A stretch of DNA of 54,433 nucleotides from an uncultured Lachnospiraceae bacterium (lineage in GTDB: Bacteria; Bacillota; Clostridia; Lachnospirales; Lachnospiraceae): NCBI GenBank assembly GCA_947626965.1, contig CANQUH010000007.1, forward strand, positions 1-54,433, written 5' to 3'. Each line of letters begins with the position of its first letter. The stretch's first letter is position 1. The notes under the pieces were generated by a model that made no database searches, was not told the origin of the DNA, and was given only the letters and a program-made list of their open reading frames with translations. Below, one piece after another: positions 26,232 through 34,702 of the stretch. The translations under genes and the position numbers were made by a program.

Positions 26232-26373
26232 CGTGTTTCCTCCTTCTTGTAGCTGACGGGACACCGTCTGACTCTTTTCCTCGAAAACCAGTCTCGCATT
26301 CCTTTGGTCCCATATCTCTACGGCGCCGCATCTTTGGGCTGCACTTGCCCCAGTATCACCGTACTCTTTCTCT

Positions 26374-26402
26374 ATAATACTGGTATTCTAAAAAATTATC
26401 AA
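26374..26402 (-). promoter_or_regulatory. ftsZ promoter
   Basis: On the minus strand: -35 TTGATA (26397-26402), 17 bases, -10 TATTAT (26374-26379). It lies just after the ftsQ stop and gives ftsZ a leader of about 135 bases. Confidence 0.82.
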
Positions 26403-26421
26403 GTCCCATTTTTAAAAACTT

Positions 26422-27666
26422 TCACTGAGCAAGCTGGCCTGTATCGGGATCAATGACATTCCAGTAAGCATCTTTTATATTTCCGTCTTCTGTCACGCTG
26501 CAGCCGTCAATCGGAGTTCCGTTTGCGTCCACAACCACCCCATCCACAATATGCGCGTCATAACGAAGCGTCCCGGAAGAATCAAACGCCATAACGTATG
26601 TGGAAGTATTCTGCGAATCTTCGTCTCCTTCTTCATCGTCTCCTTCCTCCCCGGAGGAATCCCCGTCCTCCTGTTCCGGGCCTGTCCCGTCTTCATTCTC
26701 CGGCACAGTTCCGTCCGGCGCATCTGCATTTTCATCCGCTCCGTCCGGTACGCCGCCTTCGTTCTCATCTTCGCCTCCGGCCAGGGTATCTTCTCCTCCT
26801 TCCTCCTGCGCGCCGTTTTCATCTTCGTTTCCATTTTCCATCGCCTCATCATCTCCCGGAGCCGCATCAGAAGTCCCGCTTTCCTCTTCCGTCTGCTGTT
26901 CGTCTTCTGTGCTTCTTTCTCCGTTTACTGCCTCCGGTATATCCCCTTCCGCGAAAGACACCGGTTCGTTTTTACCGGTAAAATTCTCCATATGAAGCGT
27001 TCCCTGATTTCCCTTCATCACATTCAGAATCGCGCGCAGATTTGCGATCTTTTCCTCAAGATACTCGTCCTGCCCCAATATCGCGTCCACACTCCCGATC
27101 CGAACCGTGATATCCATATTCTCGGAAAAGCGGATTTCCTGCGCGGTAAGCTCCTGGTACCGCAGAAGCTGCGTAATGCTCAGAATTGTGCGCAGCTGCG
27201 CGCTGCTCTCCGTCGGCACCTTCTGATACAGCACCGGTTCTCCCATCTTCACACCGGTGACCACCGGAATCCCGTCATATATCTCATCCGAAATTTCCAG
27301 TATGACGCCTTCCTCATCAAAATACAGATTCCTGTCATTGTACAGCACATACCCCAGCAGTTCCTTCTCTGTCACTGTAACGGTGATCTTGCCGGGAGAA
27401 TCCAGTTTGATTCTGAGGGACGAAAGATAAGGCAGTCTCTCCGGCACTTCGCCATTCCTGTGCTTCCAGGTCAGAAACAGCGTATTCTGAGTCAGAAAAT
27501 CATAGGAAAGGCCTTCCGCAATTTCCTGGCCCGACCAGCGTCTGTTTCCGTTTACCACAACGGTTTGTACCCGAAATGCCAGTATTATAATCAGAACGGC
27601 CGCTGCCAGTAATAATAAGCTCACAAGACGGATCGCTCTCTGCCTTTTCTTTCTAATTCGTCCCAT
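26422..27666 (-). CDS. ftsQ: FtsQ/DivIB-family division protein with acidic linker and tail module
   Basis: Bitopic divisome protein bridging FtsL/FtsB-type partners and the septal synthase. A short basic cytoplasmic tail and one membrane helix (about 12-32) are followed by a POTRA domain (about 33-100: VVVNGNRRWSGQEI) and the beta domain to about 240. Residues 243-353 are an acidic Glu/Asp/Gly-rich low-complexity stretch. Residues about 355-414 form a small extra module resembling the tail of the PBP at 34703-36979. At 414 residues it is far longer than usual (about 250-280). The ATG has AGGTGAG upstream. Confidence 0.9.
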   Translation of the reverse strand: MGRIRKKRQRAIRLVSLLLLAAAVLIIILAFRVQTVVVNGNRRWSGQEIAEGLSYDFLTQNTLFLTWKHRNGEVPERLPYLSSLRIKLDSPGKITVTVTEKELLGYVLYNDRNLYFDEEGVILEISDEIYDGIPVVTGVKMGEPVLYQKVPTESSAQLRTILSITQLLRYQELTAQEIRFSENMDITVRIGSVDAILGQDEYLEEKIANLRAILNVMKGNQGTLHMENFTGKNEPVSFAEGDIPEAVNGERSTEDEQQTEEESGTSDAAPGDDEAMENGNEDENGAQEEGGEDTLAGGEDENEGGVPDGADENADAPDGTVPENEDGTGPEQEDGDSSGEEGDDEEGDEDSQNTSTYVMAFDSSGTLRYDAHIVDGVVVDANGTPIDGCSVTEDGNIKDAYWNVIDPDTGQLAQ

Positions 27667-27709
27667 CCTCTCACCTGTACCTTTTCATCGTGTTCAATTC
27701 CTGTTTATC

Positions 27710-28996
27710 TTATGCTTTCCGGGGATTTTCCTTTCGGCTTCCGTCAGAAAGCGAAATATCCGCTCCAAGCTGTCTCAGATCACGGCAGATATTTTCATAG
27801 CCGCGTTCGATATACGCAAGTCCGCCCACCTTTGTGGTTCCGGGCGCCGCAAGTCCGGCAGCGACGAGCGCCGCGCCGCTTCTTAAATCCGTCGCCATGA
27901 CATCTGCTCCGTGCATATGCCTGTTTCCGTATATCTTCACACAGTCTTTCTCTGTTTTTATTTCCGCTCCCATCTTCACAAGTTCCGGGACGACGCGGAA
28001 ACGATTTTCAAATATTTTTTCCCGGATCAGACTTTCTCCGGCGGCGCCTGCAAGTACCGCGAGCAGAGGGGACTGCAGATCTGTCGGGAATCCCGGGTAG
28101 GGGGCTGTTTCCAGATAGGGAAGCGCCTGAATCCGGCCGTCTGAGGCAAGCTCGCAGCTCCCGTTCCCCTCTCTTATCTGAACACCAATCCTCTGCAGCA
28201 CCGCGGCCAGGCTTTCCAGCCCCGATAAGGACACTCCCTGCAGCCGGATCCTTCCTCCCGCCGCGGCCGCCGCGAGCAGATAAGTCCCCGCGACAATCCG
28301 GTCCGGTTTCATCGAGTAGCTCACCGGTCTCAGCTTCCTGACACCTTCAATCCGGATACTCCCGTCCTTCCTTCTCGTTGTTTTTGCCCCGCGAAGATTT
28401 AAAAATCCGCACAGCTCATCAATTTCCGGCTCACGGGCGGCATTTTGGATCAGAGTTTCCCCAGGCGCGAGCACCGATGCAAGTATAATGTTTTCTGTCG
28501 CCCCCACACTTGGAAACGGCAGAGTTACTTTTGCTCCGCAGAGTTCTCTTCCGTCCGCTTCAATCCTTCTGTTCCCTTCAAAACGTACCCCCAGCTTCTC
28601 AAACGAGGCGACATGGAGATCCACCGGCCTTGCGCCGATTGCGCAGCCGCCCGGAAACGGAAGACTGGCGGTCCGGCATCTGCCGGTCAGAGCTCCCAGA
28701 AAAAGTATGGAAGAGCGGATGCAGGACGCTTCCCTCTCCGGTATTCTGCAGCAGGTAATCTGCGATGCGTCGACAGCCACCATGTTTTCTCTGCGGATGA
28801 CCCTGCACCCGACTGATTCCAGAAGTCTCAGAGTAACCTCCACGTCACTGATGCGGGGACAATTTTCAATCCTGCAGATTCCTTCTCCCAGAATGCAGGA
28901 CGTCAGAACGGGCAGAACCGCGTTCTTGGACCCCTGAATTTTTATCTGTCCGTAAAGCGGCCTCCCGCCTGCTATCGTTATATGCCTCAAGCCCAT
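27710..28996 (-). CDS. murA: UDP-N-acetylglucosamine 1-carboxyvinyltransferase
   Basis: First committed step of peptidoglycan precursor synthesis: transfers enolpyruvate from PEP to UDP-GlcNAc. The 428-residue EPT-fold protein has IQGSKNAVLP with the catalytic lysine, and the fosfomycin-target cysteine C118 in PFPGGCAIGARPVDLH. PSVGATENIILAS and the C-terminal DLRSGAALVAAGLAA are also present. The ATG sits right after GGGGG; an in-frame TTG two codons later would have better spacing. It lies between ftsW and ftsQ, where many Firmicutes carry murG or murB. Confidence 0.95.
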   Translation of the reverse strand: MGLRHITIAGGRPLYGQIKIQGSKNAVLPVLTSCILGEGICRIENCPRISDVEVTLRLLESVGCRVIRRENMVAVDASQITCCRIPEREASCIRSSILFLGALTGRCRTASLPFPGGCAIGARPVDLHVASFEKLGVRFEGNRRIEADGRELCGAKVTLPFPSVGATENIILASVLAPGETLIQNAAREPEIDELCGFLNLRGAKTTRRKDGSIRIEGVRKLRPVSYSMKPDRIVAGTYLLAAAAAGGRIRLQGVSLSGLESLAAVLQRIGVQIREGNGSCELASDGRIQALPYLETAPYPGFPTDLQSPLLAVLAGAAGESLIREKIFENRFRVVPELVKMGAEIKTEKDCVKIYGNRHMHGADVMATDLRSGAALVAAGLAAPGTTKVGGLAYIERGYENICRDLRQLGADISLSDGSRKENPRKA

Positions 28997-29147
28997 CCCC
29001 CGGTTCTTTGCTGATAAACACCCTCATGCAGCTTCAAGACTGCAAAAGTCATATATTACAGTATATGCACCGAGAGTGTCCGGGGTTCCACTGTACAGGG
29101 ATTGAAAATATCTGCTGACGCAGACCAGAATCCCCCGGAGGGTTTAT

Positions 29148-29177
29148 AGCAAACGGCAAATATTTTTGTCGTTTGCT
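29148..29177. repeat. hairpin AGCAAACGGC with AT-rich loop (copy 1)
   Basis: Eight- to ten-base-pair stem around the loop AAATATTTTT, between ftsW and murA. A close relative with the same stem core and nearly the same loop (AGATATTTTT) occurs at 39239-39272. Confidence 0.6.
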
Positions 29178-29191
29178 GTAAATTCCAGATA

Positions 29192-30268
29192 TCATCTGCT
29201 CCACCGGCTTACCGAAAGCGCAAGCCCCATCTCCGAGAGCAGAAAAAGAACAGAAGTCCCTCCATAGCTGATAAAGGGAAGCGTAATCCCGGTATTCGGG
29301 ATTGTATTGGTGACTACCGCAATGTTCAGAATCACCTGAATCGCGATATGGCCCATGATCCCCGCGGCAATCAGCGATCCAAACAGATCAGACGCATGAG
29401 TCGCGATAACCATGAACCGCCACAGAAGCAGCAGAAACAGGAACATCAGCAGCCACGCGCCGAACATGCCAAACTCTTCGCAGATTACCGAGAAGATCAT
29501 ATCGTTCTGTGCTTCCGGGACAAAACCAAGCTTCTGCAGACTGTTGCCAAATCCGCGGCCGAACAGTCCGCCCGAACCAATTGCGTACAGTCCCTGCATG
29601 GTCTGGTACCCTTTTTCGTACAGTTCCGGATGTCTCCAGATAGCGAGACGTTCCAGACGGTACTGCTCCAGACTCAGAAAAATTCCCATCAGTCCGCTGC
29701 CGCAGAGCACAATCCAGACAAATGGCAGATAGCGGGGATTGGATATGAAAATCATGATCACGGCAATCCCCAGGATAATGATCGCGGTACTTAAATTATT
29801 TGTACCAACCAGCGCCACAATCGGAAGCACCGGCAGCGTAACATGCGCGATCATGGCCAGGCTCTTCTTTTTCTGCATACGGCTGACAATCCCCGCAAGA
29901 AGCAGGATCACAGCCGGTTTTGCAAACTCGGACGGCTGAAAAGACAGAGGTCCAAGAGAAAGCCACCGCTTTGATCCATTGTATGTGTCTCCGACCAGAA
30001 GGACTGCCCCCGAAAGCGCCAGGGAAATCAGATAGGCGGGAACCGAAAAACGGCTCAGCGCATGATAATCCACGGAAGAAATTATACACATCAGCACAAG
30101 GCCGAGGGCCATCGCAAAAAACTGTTTTTTAAAGTAATAGGCAGAGTCGCCGAAACGGACCTGCCCATTATATGAACTCATACTGTATAAAACCAGAAGT
30201 CCGAATCCAGTCAAAAACAGGACAATAACCAGCAGAAATCCATCTGGTTTGCCAGGTCGAAAATGCAA
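29192..30268 (-). CDS. ftsW: FtsW, septal peptidoglycan polymerase (SEDS family)
   Basis: Multi-pass SEDS glycosyltransferase that polymerises lipid II at the septum with a class B PBP. About ten hydrophobic helices. Family motifs are GSKRWLSLGPLSFQPSEFAK, the AQNDMIFSVICEEFG loop containing the catalytic Asp, and the C-terminal NTGITLPFISYGGTS. 358 residues, slightly shorter than Gram-negative FtsW. The start is TTG, seven bases after AGGAAG. It starts eleven bases after murD. Confidence 0.95.
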   Translation of the reverse strand: MHFRPGKPDGFLLVIVLFLTGFGLLVLYSMSSYNGQVRFGDSAYYFKKQFFAMALGLVLMCIISSVDYHALSRFSVPAYLISLALSGAVLLVGDTYNGSKRWLSLGPLSFQPSEFAKPAVILLLAGIVSRMQKKKSLAMIAHVTLPVLPIVALVGTNNLSTAIIILGIAVIMIFISNPRYLPFVWIVLCGSGLMGIFLSLEQYRLERLAIWRHPELYEKGYQTMQGLYAIGSGGLFGRGFGNSLQKLGFVPEAQNDMIFSVICEEFGMFGAWLLMFLFLLLLWRFMVIATHASDLFGSLIAAGIMGHIAIQVILNIAVVTNTIPNTGITLPFISYGGTSVLFLLSEMGLALSVSRWSR

Positions 30269-30279
30269 ACTACCACTTC

Positions 30280-31638
30280 CTAGGGCAATCGATGTACCAG
30301 TTCTTTAAACTGCCGTCCCCTGACTTCATAATTCGGGAACATTCCCCAGCTCGCACAGGCCGGAGAAAGAAGCACCGCGTCGCCTTCTTCTGCCCTGGAT
30401 GCGCAGATGGCAACGGCTTCCTCGAGTGACTCCGCAAACAGAATATTATAAAATCCGCAGCTCCTGGCTGCCTCGGCAATTTTCTCTCTTGTCTGTCCGA
30501 TCAGCACCAGATATTTTACTTTCCCATCAAAGGCGCGAATCCACTCCTCATAGGAAGAGTTTTTGTCATACCCTCCCCCGATCAGCAGCGTCGGGCGCTC
30601 CATCGCCTGGATTCCCTTGATCGCCGCATCCGGATTTGTTCCTTTGGAATCATTGTAATACACGACGCCGTGTTTCTCAGTGACGTACTCTATCCTGTGC
30701 TCCACCGCCTGAAACGCGCGAAGAACAGGCCGCATCTCCTCCACGGTAACTCCATAGGCCAGCGCCGCTGCCGCTGCCGCCATGATATTTTCATAATTAT
30801 GTACGCCGAGCAGATTCACCTCTTTCACGGAACAGATATCCGTGATTCCTGTCTCTGACGCATAGCGGATCATGTCCCCCTCGAGATAGACTCCCCGCGC
30901 AAGCACATGTCTGCTGCTGAACCAGAGTACTTTCACTGAGAGTTTCCCGCCGAAATCTCTGAGAATCTCATCTTCATAATTCAGGACGCAGGTATCCTCC
31001 GGACCCTGATGCGCCGCGATCAGCTCTTTCACCCGGATATACTCCTCCATCGTGTGATGGCGGTTCAGATGATCCGGCGTAATATTCAGAATTGCGCTGA
31101 CTTTTGGCGCAAACTTCTCCGTCGTCTCCAGCTGAAAACTGCTGATCTCAGCGACCGTCACCGCCTTTTCCGTCATATGCTGCACGGCTTCCGTATAGGA
31201 AAAGCCGATATTTCCAACAACATGTACTTCTTCCCTCACATGCTTCATGATCTCGCCGAGAAGGCTGGTCGTTGTCGTCTTTCCGTTCGTTCCCGTAACA
31301 GCGAGAACATCTCCCTTTCCGCACCGGAACGCCAGCTCAACCTCTCCCCAGATCGGAAGTCCCTTTTCTCTGAGCCGGTTTACAAGCGGCAGATCGCACG
31401 GAACCCCCGGACTGAGAACGACCAGAGTGAGACGTTCTGCCTCCTCATCAGAGATTTCTCCAAGCAGTACTTTCGCCTTTCCTCCCTGCGGAAGCTTCGC
31501 AAGCACCTCTTTTGTATCAGCCGCCGTATTTTCATCGAACAAAACAACCTCGGCATGCAGGCCAAGCAGCAGCCTGGCAGCCCCGATTCCGCTGATGCCG
31601 GTACCAAAAACCAGTACGGTTTCTCCTGTCCATTCCAT
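30280..31638 (-). CDS. murD: UDP-N-acetylmuramoylalanine-D-glutamate ligase
   Basis: Adds D-glutamate to UDP-MurNAc-L-Ala with ATP. 452 residues. The N-terminal Rossmann domain has VLVFGTGISGIGAARLL; the central ATPase has TGTNGKTTTTSLLGEI and NITPDHLNRH; the ligase domain has NDSKGTNPDAA. The ATG chosen (MEWTGETVLVFG) has GGAGG eight bases upstream and matches the usual start. An ATG 14 codons earlier lacks support. mraY precedes it by 81 bases. Confidence 0.96.
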   Translation of the reverse strand: MEWTGETVLVFGTGISGIGAARLLLGLHAEVVLFDENTAADTKEVLAKLPQGGKAKVLLGEISDEEAERLTLVVLSPGVPCDLPLVNRLREKGLPIWGEVELAFRCGKGDVLAVTGTNGKTTTTSLLGEIMKHVREEVHVVGNIGFSYTEAVQHMTEKAVTVAEISSFQLETTEKFAPKVSAILNITPDHLNRHHTMEEYIRVKELIAAHQGPEDTCVLNYEDEILRDFGGKLSVKVLWFSSRHVLARGVYLEGDMIRYASETGITDICSVKEVNLLGVHNYENIMAAAAAALAYGVTVEEMRPVLRAFQAVEHRIEYVTEKHGVVYYNDSKGTNPDAAIKGIQAMERPTLLIGGGYDKNSSYEEWIRAFDGKVKYLVLIGQTREKIAEAARSCGFYNILFAESLEEAVAICASRAEEGDAVLLSPACASWGMFPNYEVRGRQFKELVHRLP

Positions 31639-31719
31639 TTCAAGTTCCTCCATTGTTTCAATCATACCCGGTAATTTCATAAAATGATACTGGGGTCAAA
31701 AGGTATTTTGCTCCCCATT

Positions 31720-32694
31720 TCATCCAACCGCCACAAGTCCGAGCACACACAAAAATGTTGTGACCACGGTAAACACCGTGACAATCCTGGTCTCCGGCCA
31801 GCCGCATTTTTCAAAATGATGGTGAATCGGAGCCATTTTAAAGATACGCTTTCCGCCTGTCTTTTTAAAATAGGTGACCTGTATGATCACTGAGAGGACT
31901 TCCACACAGTAAATCAGTCCAACAAGCGGAAGGAACAGCGGCATCCTCATAAGATAAGCGGAACCGGCGACAAATCCTCCGAGCGCAAGCGAACCTGTGT
32001 CCCCCATAAATACTTTGGCCGGATATGTGTTAAACAGCAGAAATCCCAGCAGCGCGCCGGCAACTGCCGCAGTAATCGGCTCAATCCCGCCTTTCATGCT
32101 GACAGAGACCACCGTGAAAAAGACCGCGACAATCGTTGTCACACCCGTCGCAAGACCGTCCAGACCATCCGTGAAATTTACGCCGTTCACTGTGCCGATA
32201 ATCGCAAAATAGGCAAGAGGAATGGCAATTATCCTCACGGTCATCCCGGACAGCACTTTTCCTCCTGAAAACGGAAGCAGCAGATCCAGGCAGGATTTAT
32301 CCATGATCCAGAGATATACAACAAAAATCGTCGTGACAAGCAGCTGGCCCGCCATTTTCTGCTTCGGATACAGTCCGTCCGAACGTCTGAGCACCACCTT
32401 CAGATAGTCATCGAGAAATCCTATGATCCCGAACCCCAGTATCAGAAACAGTACGGGAATGATTCTCGGATATTTCCCGATGAACAGCATCGAAGTCGCC
32501 GCAGTACTGATCAGTATGATCAGCCCTCCCATTGTCGGCGTCCCCGCTTTCTTTAAATGAGATTCCACCCCTTCCTTTCGTTCAGTCTGACTGACCTTCA
32601 GCCGCTGAAGAAACGGAATTATAATCGGACTTAACAGCACGCTGACCAGAAACGCCGCAAATAATGGAATCAATATTTCCTGACTTATTATCAT
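31720..32694 (-). CDS. mraY: Phospho-N-acetylmuramoyl-pentapeptide transferase
   Basis: Membrane enzyme that transfers phospho-MurNAc-pentapeptide to undecaprenyl phosphate, making lipid I. The 324-residue multi-pass protein has GTPTMGGL, the acidic FLDDYLKV, NFTDGLDGLA, VFMGDTGSLALGGF and MAPIHHHFE, which form its active site. The ATG has AGGTG upstream. It follows the second class B PBP by 170 bases; that gap holds no gene or obvious signal. Confidence 0.97.
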   Translation of the reverse strand: MIISQEILIPLFAAFLVSVLLSPIIIPFLQRLKVSQTERKEGVESHLKKAGTPTMGGLIILISTAATSMLFIGKYPRIIPVLFLILGFGIIGFLDDYLKVVLRRSDGLYPKQKMAGQLLVTTIFVVYLWIMDKSCLDLLLPFSGGKVLSGMTVRIIAIPLAYFAIIGTVNGVNFTDGLDGLATGVTTIVAVFFTVVSVSMKGGIEPITAAVAGALLGFLLFNTYPAKVFMGDTGSLALGGFVAGSAYLMRMPLFLPLVGLIYCVEVLSVIIQVTYFKKTGGKRIFKMAPIHHHFEKCGWPETRIVTVFTVVTTFLCVLGLVAVG

Positions 32695-32863
32695 CTCACA
32701 CCTCTTCTTTTGATCTTCTGTTTCAGATAACCCGCATACCTCCTACCTGCCAGGCCAGGCAGAAAGCGCACGGCTATCATACCCTACAAGTATAAAAGGT
32801 TTCCGGGGATTATTCAACCTGTTTTCACATTTTTTTAAGAGAACAGGGCGAAATGGCTTTCAT

Positions 32864-34597
32864 TTACTCCTTTTCAATCCCCAGATAGGGCAGAATATTC
32901 TGGAATATTTCTCTCATCACTGGCGCCGCTATGGTTCCCCCGTAGTAAACTCCCTGCGGATTGTTGATCACGCACATGCCGATCACCTGCGGGTCATCGG
33001 CAGGAGCGAAGCCGACAAACGAAGATATGTACTTGTTGGCGCTGCGCGGAAGCGTCTCGGAGGTGGCCGTCTTCCCGCCAATCCGGTATCCTTCTATATA
33101 AGCGTTTTTGCCGCCTCCTCCATCCACCACCTGCTCAAGAAGATAGCGCATCGTCGCCGAAGTCTCCTCCGAGAGGATACGGCGCGTCAGAGGATATTCA
33201 TAGACTTTGACAAGGGCTCCGTCTTCCGCCCTCGCCTGAACGCCAAAATGCGGCGTAATCCGCATACCGCCATTGATAATGGAACTGACCGTCGTGATCA
33301 GCTGAATCGGCGTGATCTGAAACGACTGTCCGAAAGAGATTGTGGCAAGCTCCACCTGTCCGACATTTTCCTGTTTGTGCATGATCGTCGCCGCCTCTCC
33401 GGGAAGATCGATTCCGGTCTTTTCATCGAGCGCGAACTGATGAAAATACTGAAAATACTGCTCAACTCCAAGCCGCAGCCCCACCTCGATAAATACCGGA
33501 TTGCAGGAATTCTGCGTGGCCTGCACAAAAGTCTCCCCTCCATGTCCGCTCACCTTGTGGCATCGGATTCTCCGGTCCTCCACAATCTTAAAACCCGGAC
33601 AGGAAAACTGATCGGAGGGGGTGACGACTCCCGCTTCCAGCCCCGCGGCTGCCGTGACAGTCTTGAAGGTGGAACCTGGCTCATAGGTGTCATTGATACA
33701 GCCATTGCGCCACATATGATTCAGCGCATTCTGCAGTTCTTCCCCTGAAACATTTTCCTCCCCGGCAGAAAGCGTATACGGCTTATTCAGATCAAACTCC
33801 GGGACATTTGTCATCGCGTAAATTTCTCCGTTCTTCGGGTTCATGACAATGATGGAAACACTGTCGGCTTCCTTCTGTTCCATGGCCTTGTACGCGGCCT
33901 GTTCCACAAACTCCTGAATGTTCGCGTCAAGACTGATGTAAAGATCATTCCCGTTCACGGGTTCCTCGCGGCTTTCACCGGTATCGGACAGCTCAACGCC
34001 CCGCGCGTCAGTCAGAGTCAGAATCCTTCCCGGCGTCCCCTGAAGAATCTCCTCATATTTTACCTCGAGTCCGATAATTCCCTGATTGTCTCCTCCCGTA
34101 AATCCAAGAACCTTTGAGGCAAGACTCCCGAGCGGATAATACCGTTTGTAATCCTCATCAACCTTCACTCCCGCCAGCTCATAGTTTCGGATTCTGTCTC
34201 CTTTCTCCTTCTCCACATTCTTTGCCACACGTTCAATCGAACTGACCTTTCCCACTCTTTTTCTGACTTCTTCCCGGGAAAGCTCCAGTTCCCGGCTCAG
34301 AACCTCAATCACCTGGTCCGGATCTTCAATCTGGCTGTGGATCACCGATACTGTACAGACTGTACGGTTGTCGGCCAGAACTTTCCCCGTCCGGTCAATA
34401 ATCCTGCCCCGCGCCGCTTTGATCGACCGTTCTCTCTCGTGAAGATCCTGCGCAAGATTCGCATAGTACTCCGAATCAACAACCATCAGACTGACCAGTC
34501 TCACCGCCAGTCCGATCATTGCCAGAAAACAGAACAGGAACACAACTACCGTTTTTTTGCGGTGAAAACTTTTTGTTTTCTGAATGGCAGACTGCAT
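32864..34597 (-). CDS. Class B penicillin-binding protein (SpoVD/PBP2-like) with KTA instead of KTG
   Basis: Membrane-anchored transpeptidase, 577 residues. One N-terminal helix (about 18-42), dimerisation domain, then transpeptidase domain with the nucleophile S309 in STFK and SCN at S364. The third motif reads KTA (K509) rather than KTG. No PASTA domains. It is the second PBP in the dcw cluster, before mraY, the usual place of spoVD, but the sequence alone does not settle vegetative versus sporulation use. ATG with GAGG about six bases upstream. Confidence 0.9.
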   Translation of the reverse strand: MQSAIQKTKSFHRKKTVVVFLFCFLAMIGLAVRLVSLMVVDSEYYANLAQDLHERERSIKAARGRIIDRTGKVLADNRTVCTVSVIHSQIEDPDQVIEVLSRELELSREEVRKRVGKVSSIERVAKNVEKEKGDRIRNYELAGVKVDEDYKRYYPLGSLASKVLGFTGGDNQGIIGLEVKYEEILQGTPGRILTLTDARGVELSDTGESREEPVNGNDLYISLDANIQEFVEQAAYKAMEQKEADSVSIIVMNPKNGEIYAMTNVPEFDLNKPYTLSAGEENVSGEELQNALNHMWRNGCINDTYEPGSTFKTVTAAAGLEAGVVTPSDQFSCPGFKIVEDRRIRCHKVSGHGGETFVQATQNSCNPVFIEVGLRLGVEQYFQYFHQFALDEKTGIDLPGEAATIMHKQENVGQVELATISFGQSFQITPIQLITTVSSIINGGMRITPHFGVQARAEDGALVKVYEYPLTRRILSEETSATMRYLLEQVVDGGGGKNAYIEGYRIGGKTATSETLPRSANKYISSFVGFAPADDPQVIGMCVINNPQGVYYGGTIAAPVMREIFQNILPYLGIEKE

Positions 34598-34665
34598 GAA
34601 AAACCTCGTCTCAGCTTTAGTATAGTTTATTAGAGCAAAATCTCCGTTATGTATATATTTTACAG

Positions 34666-34698
34666 AGGAAAAAGAATATGCCCTGCGATGCAGGGCAT
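34666..34698 (-). terminator. hairpin between the two PBP genes
   Basis: Nine-base-pair stem ATGCCCTGC/GCAGGGCAT with a three-base loop (34678-34698), directly after the stop of the upstream PBP. A T-rich tract follows on the minus strand. It may partly terminate transcription, so the downstream PBP might need its own promoter. Confidence 0.6.
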
Positions 34699-34702
34699 TT
34701 TT

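Noticed and set aside
26598..26995. Ser/Pro-rich plus-strand frames
   Set aside because: They arise from the antisense of the acidic FtsQ linker, whose skewed codons leave several frames open.
34598..34660. Promoter for the second PBP
   Set aside because: TATACT is present as a possible -10, but no acceptable -35 lies 16-18 bases upstream.
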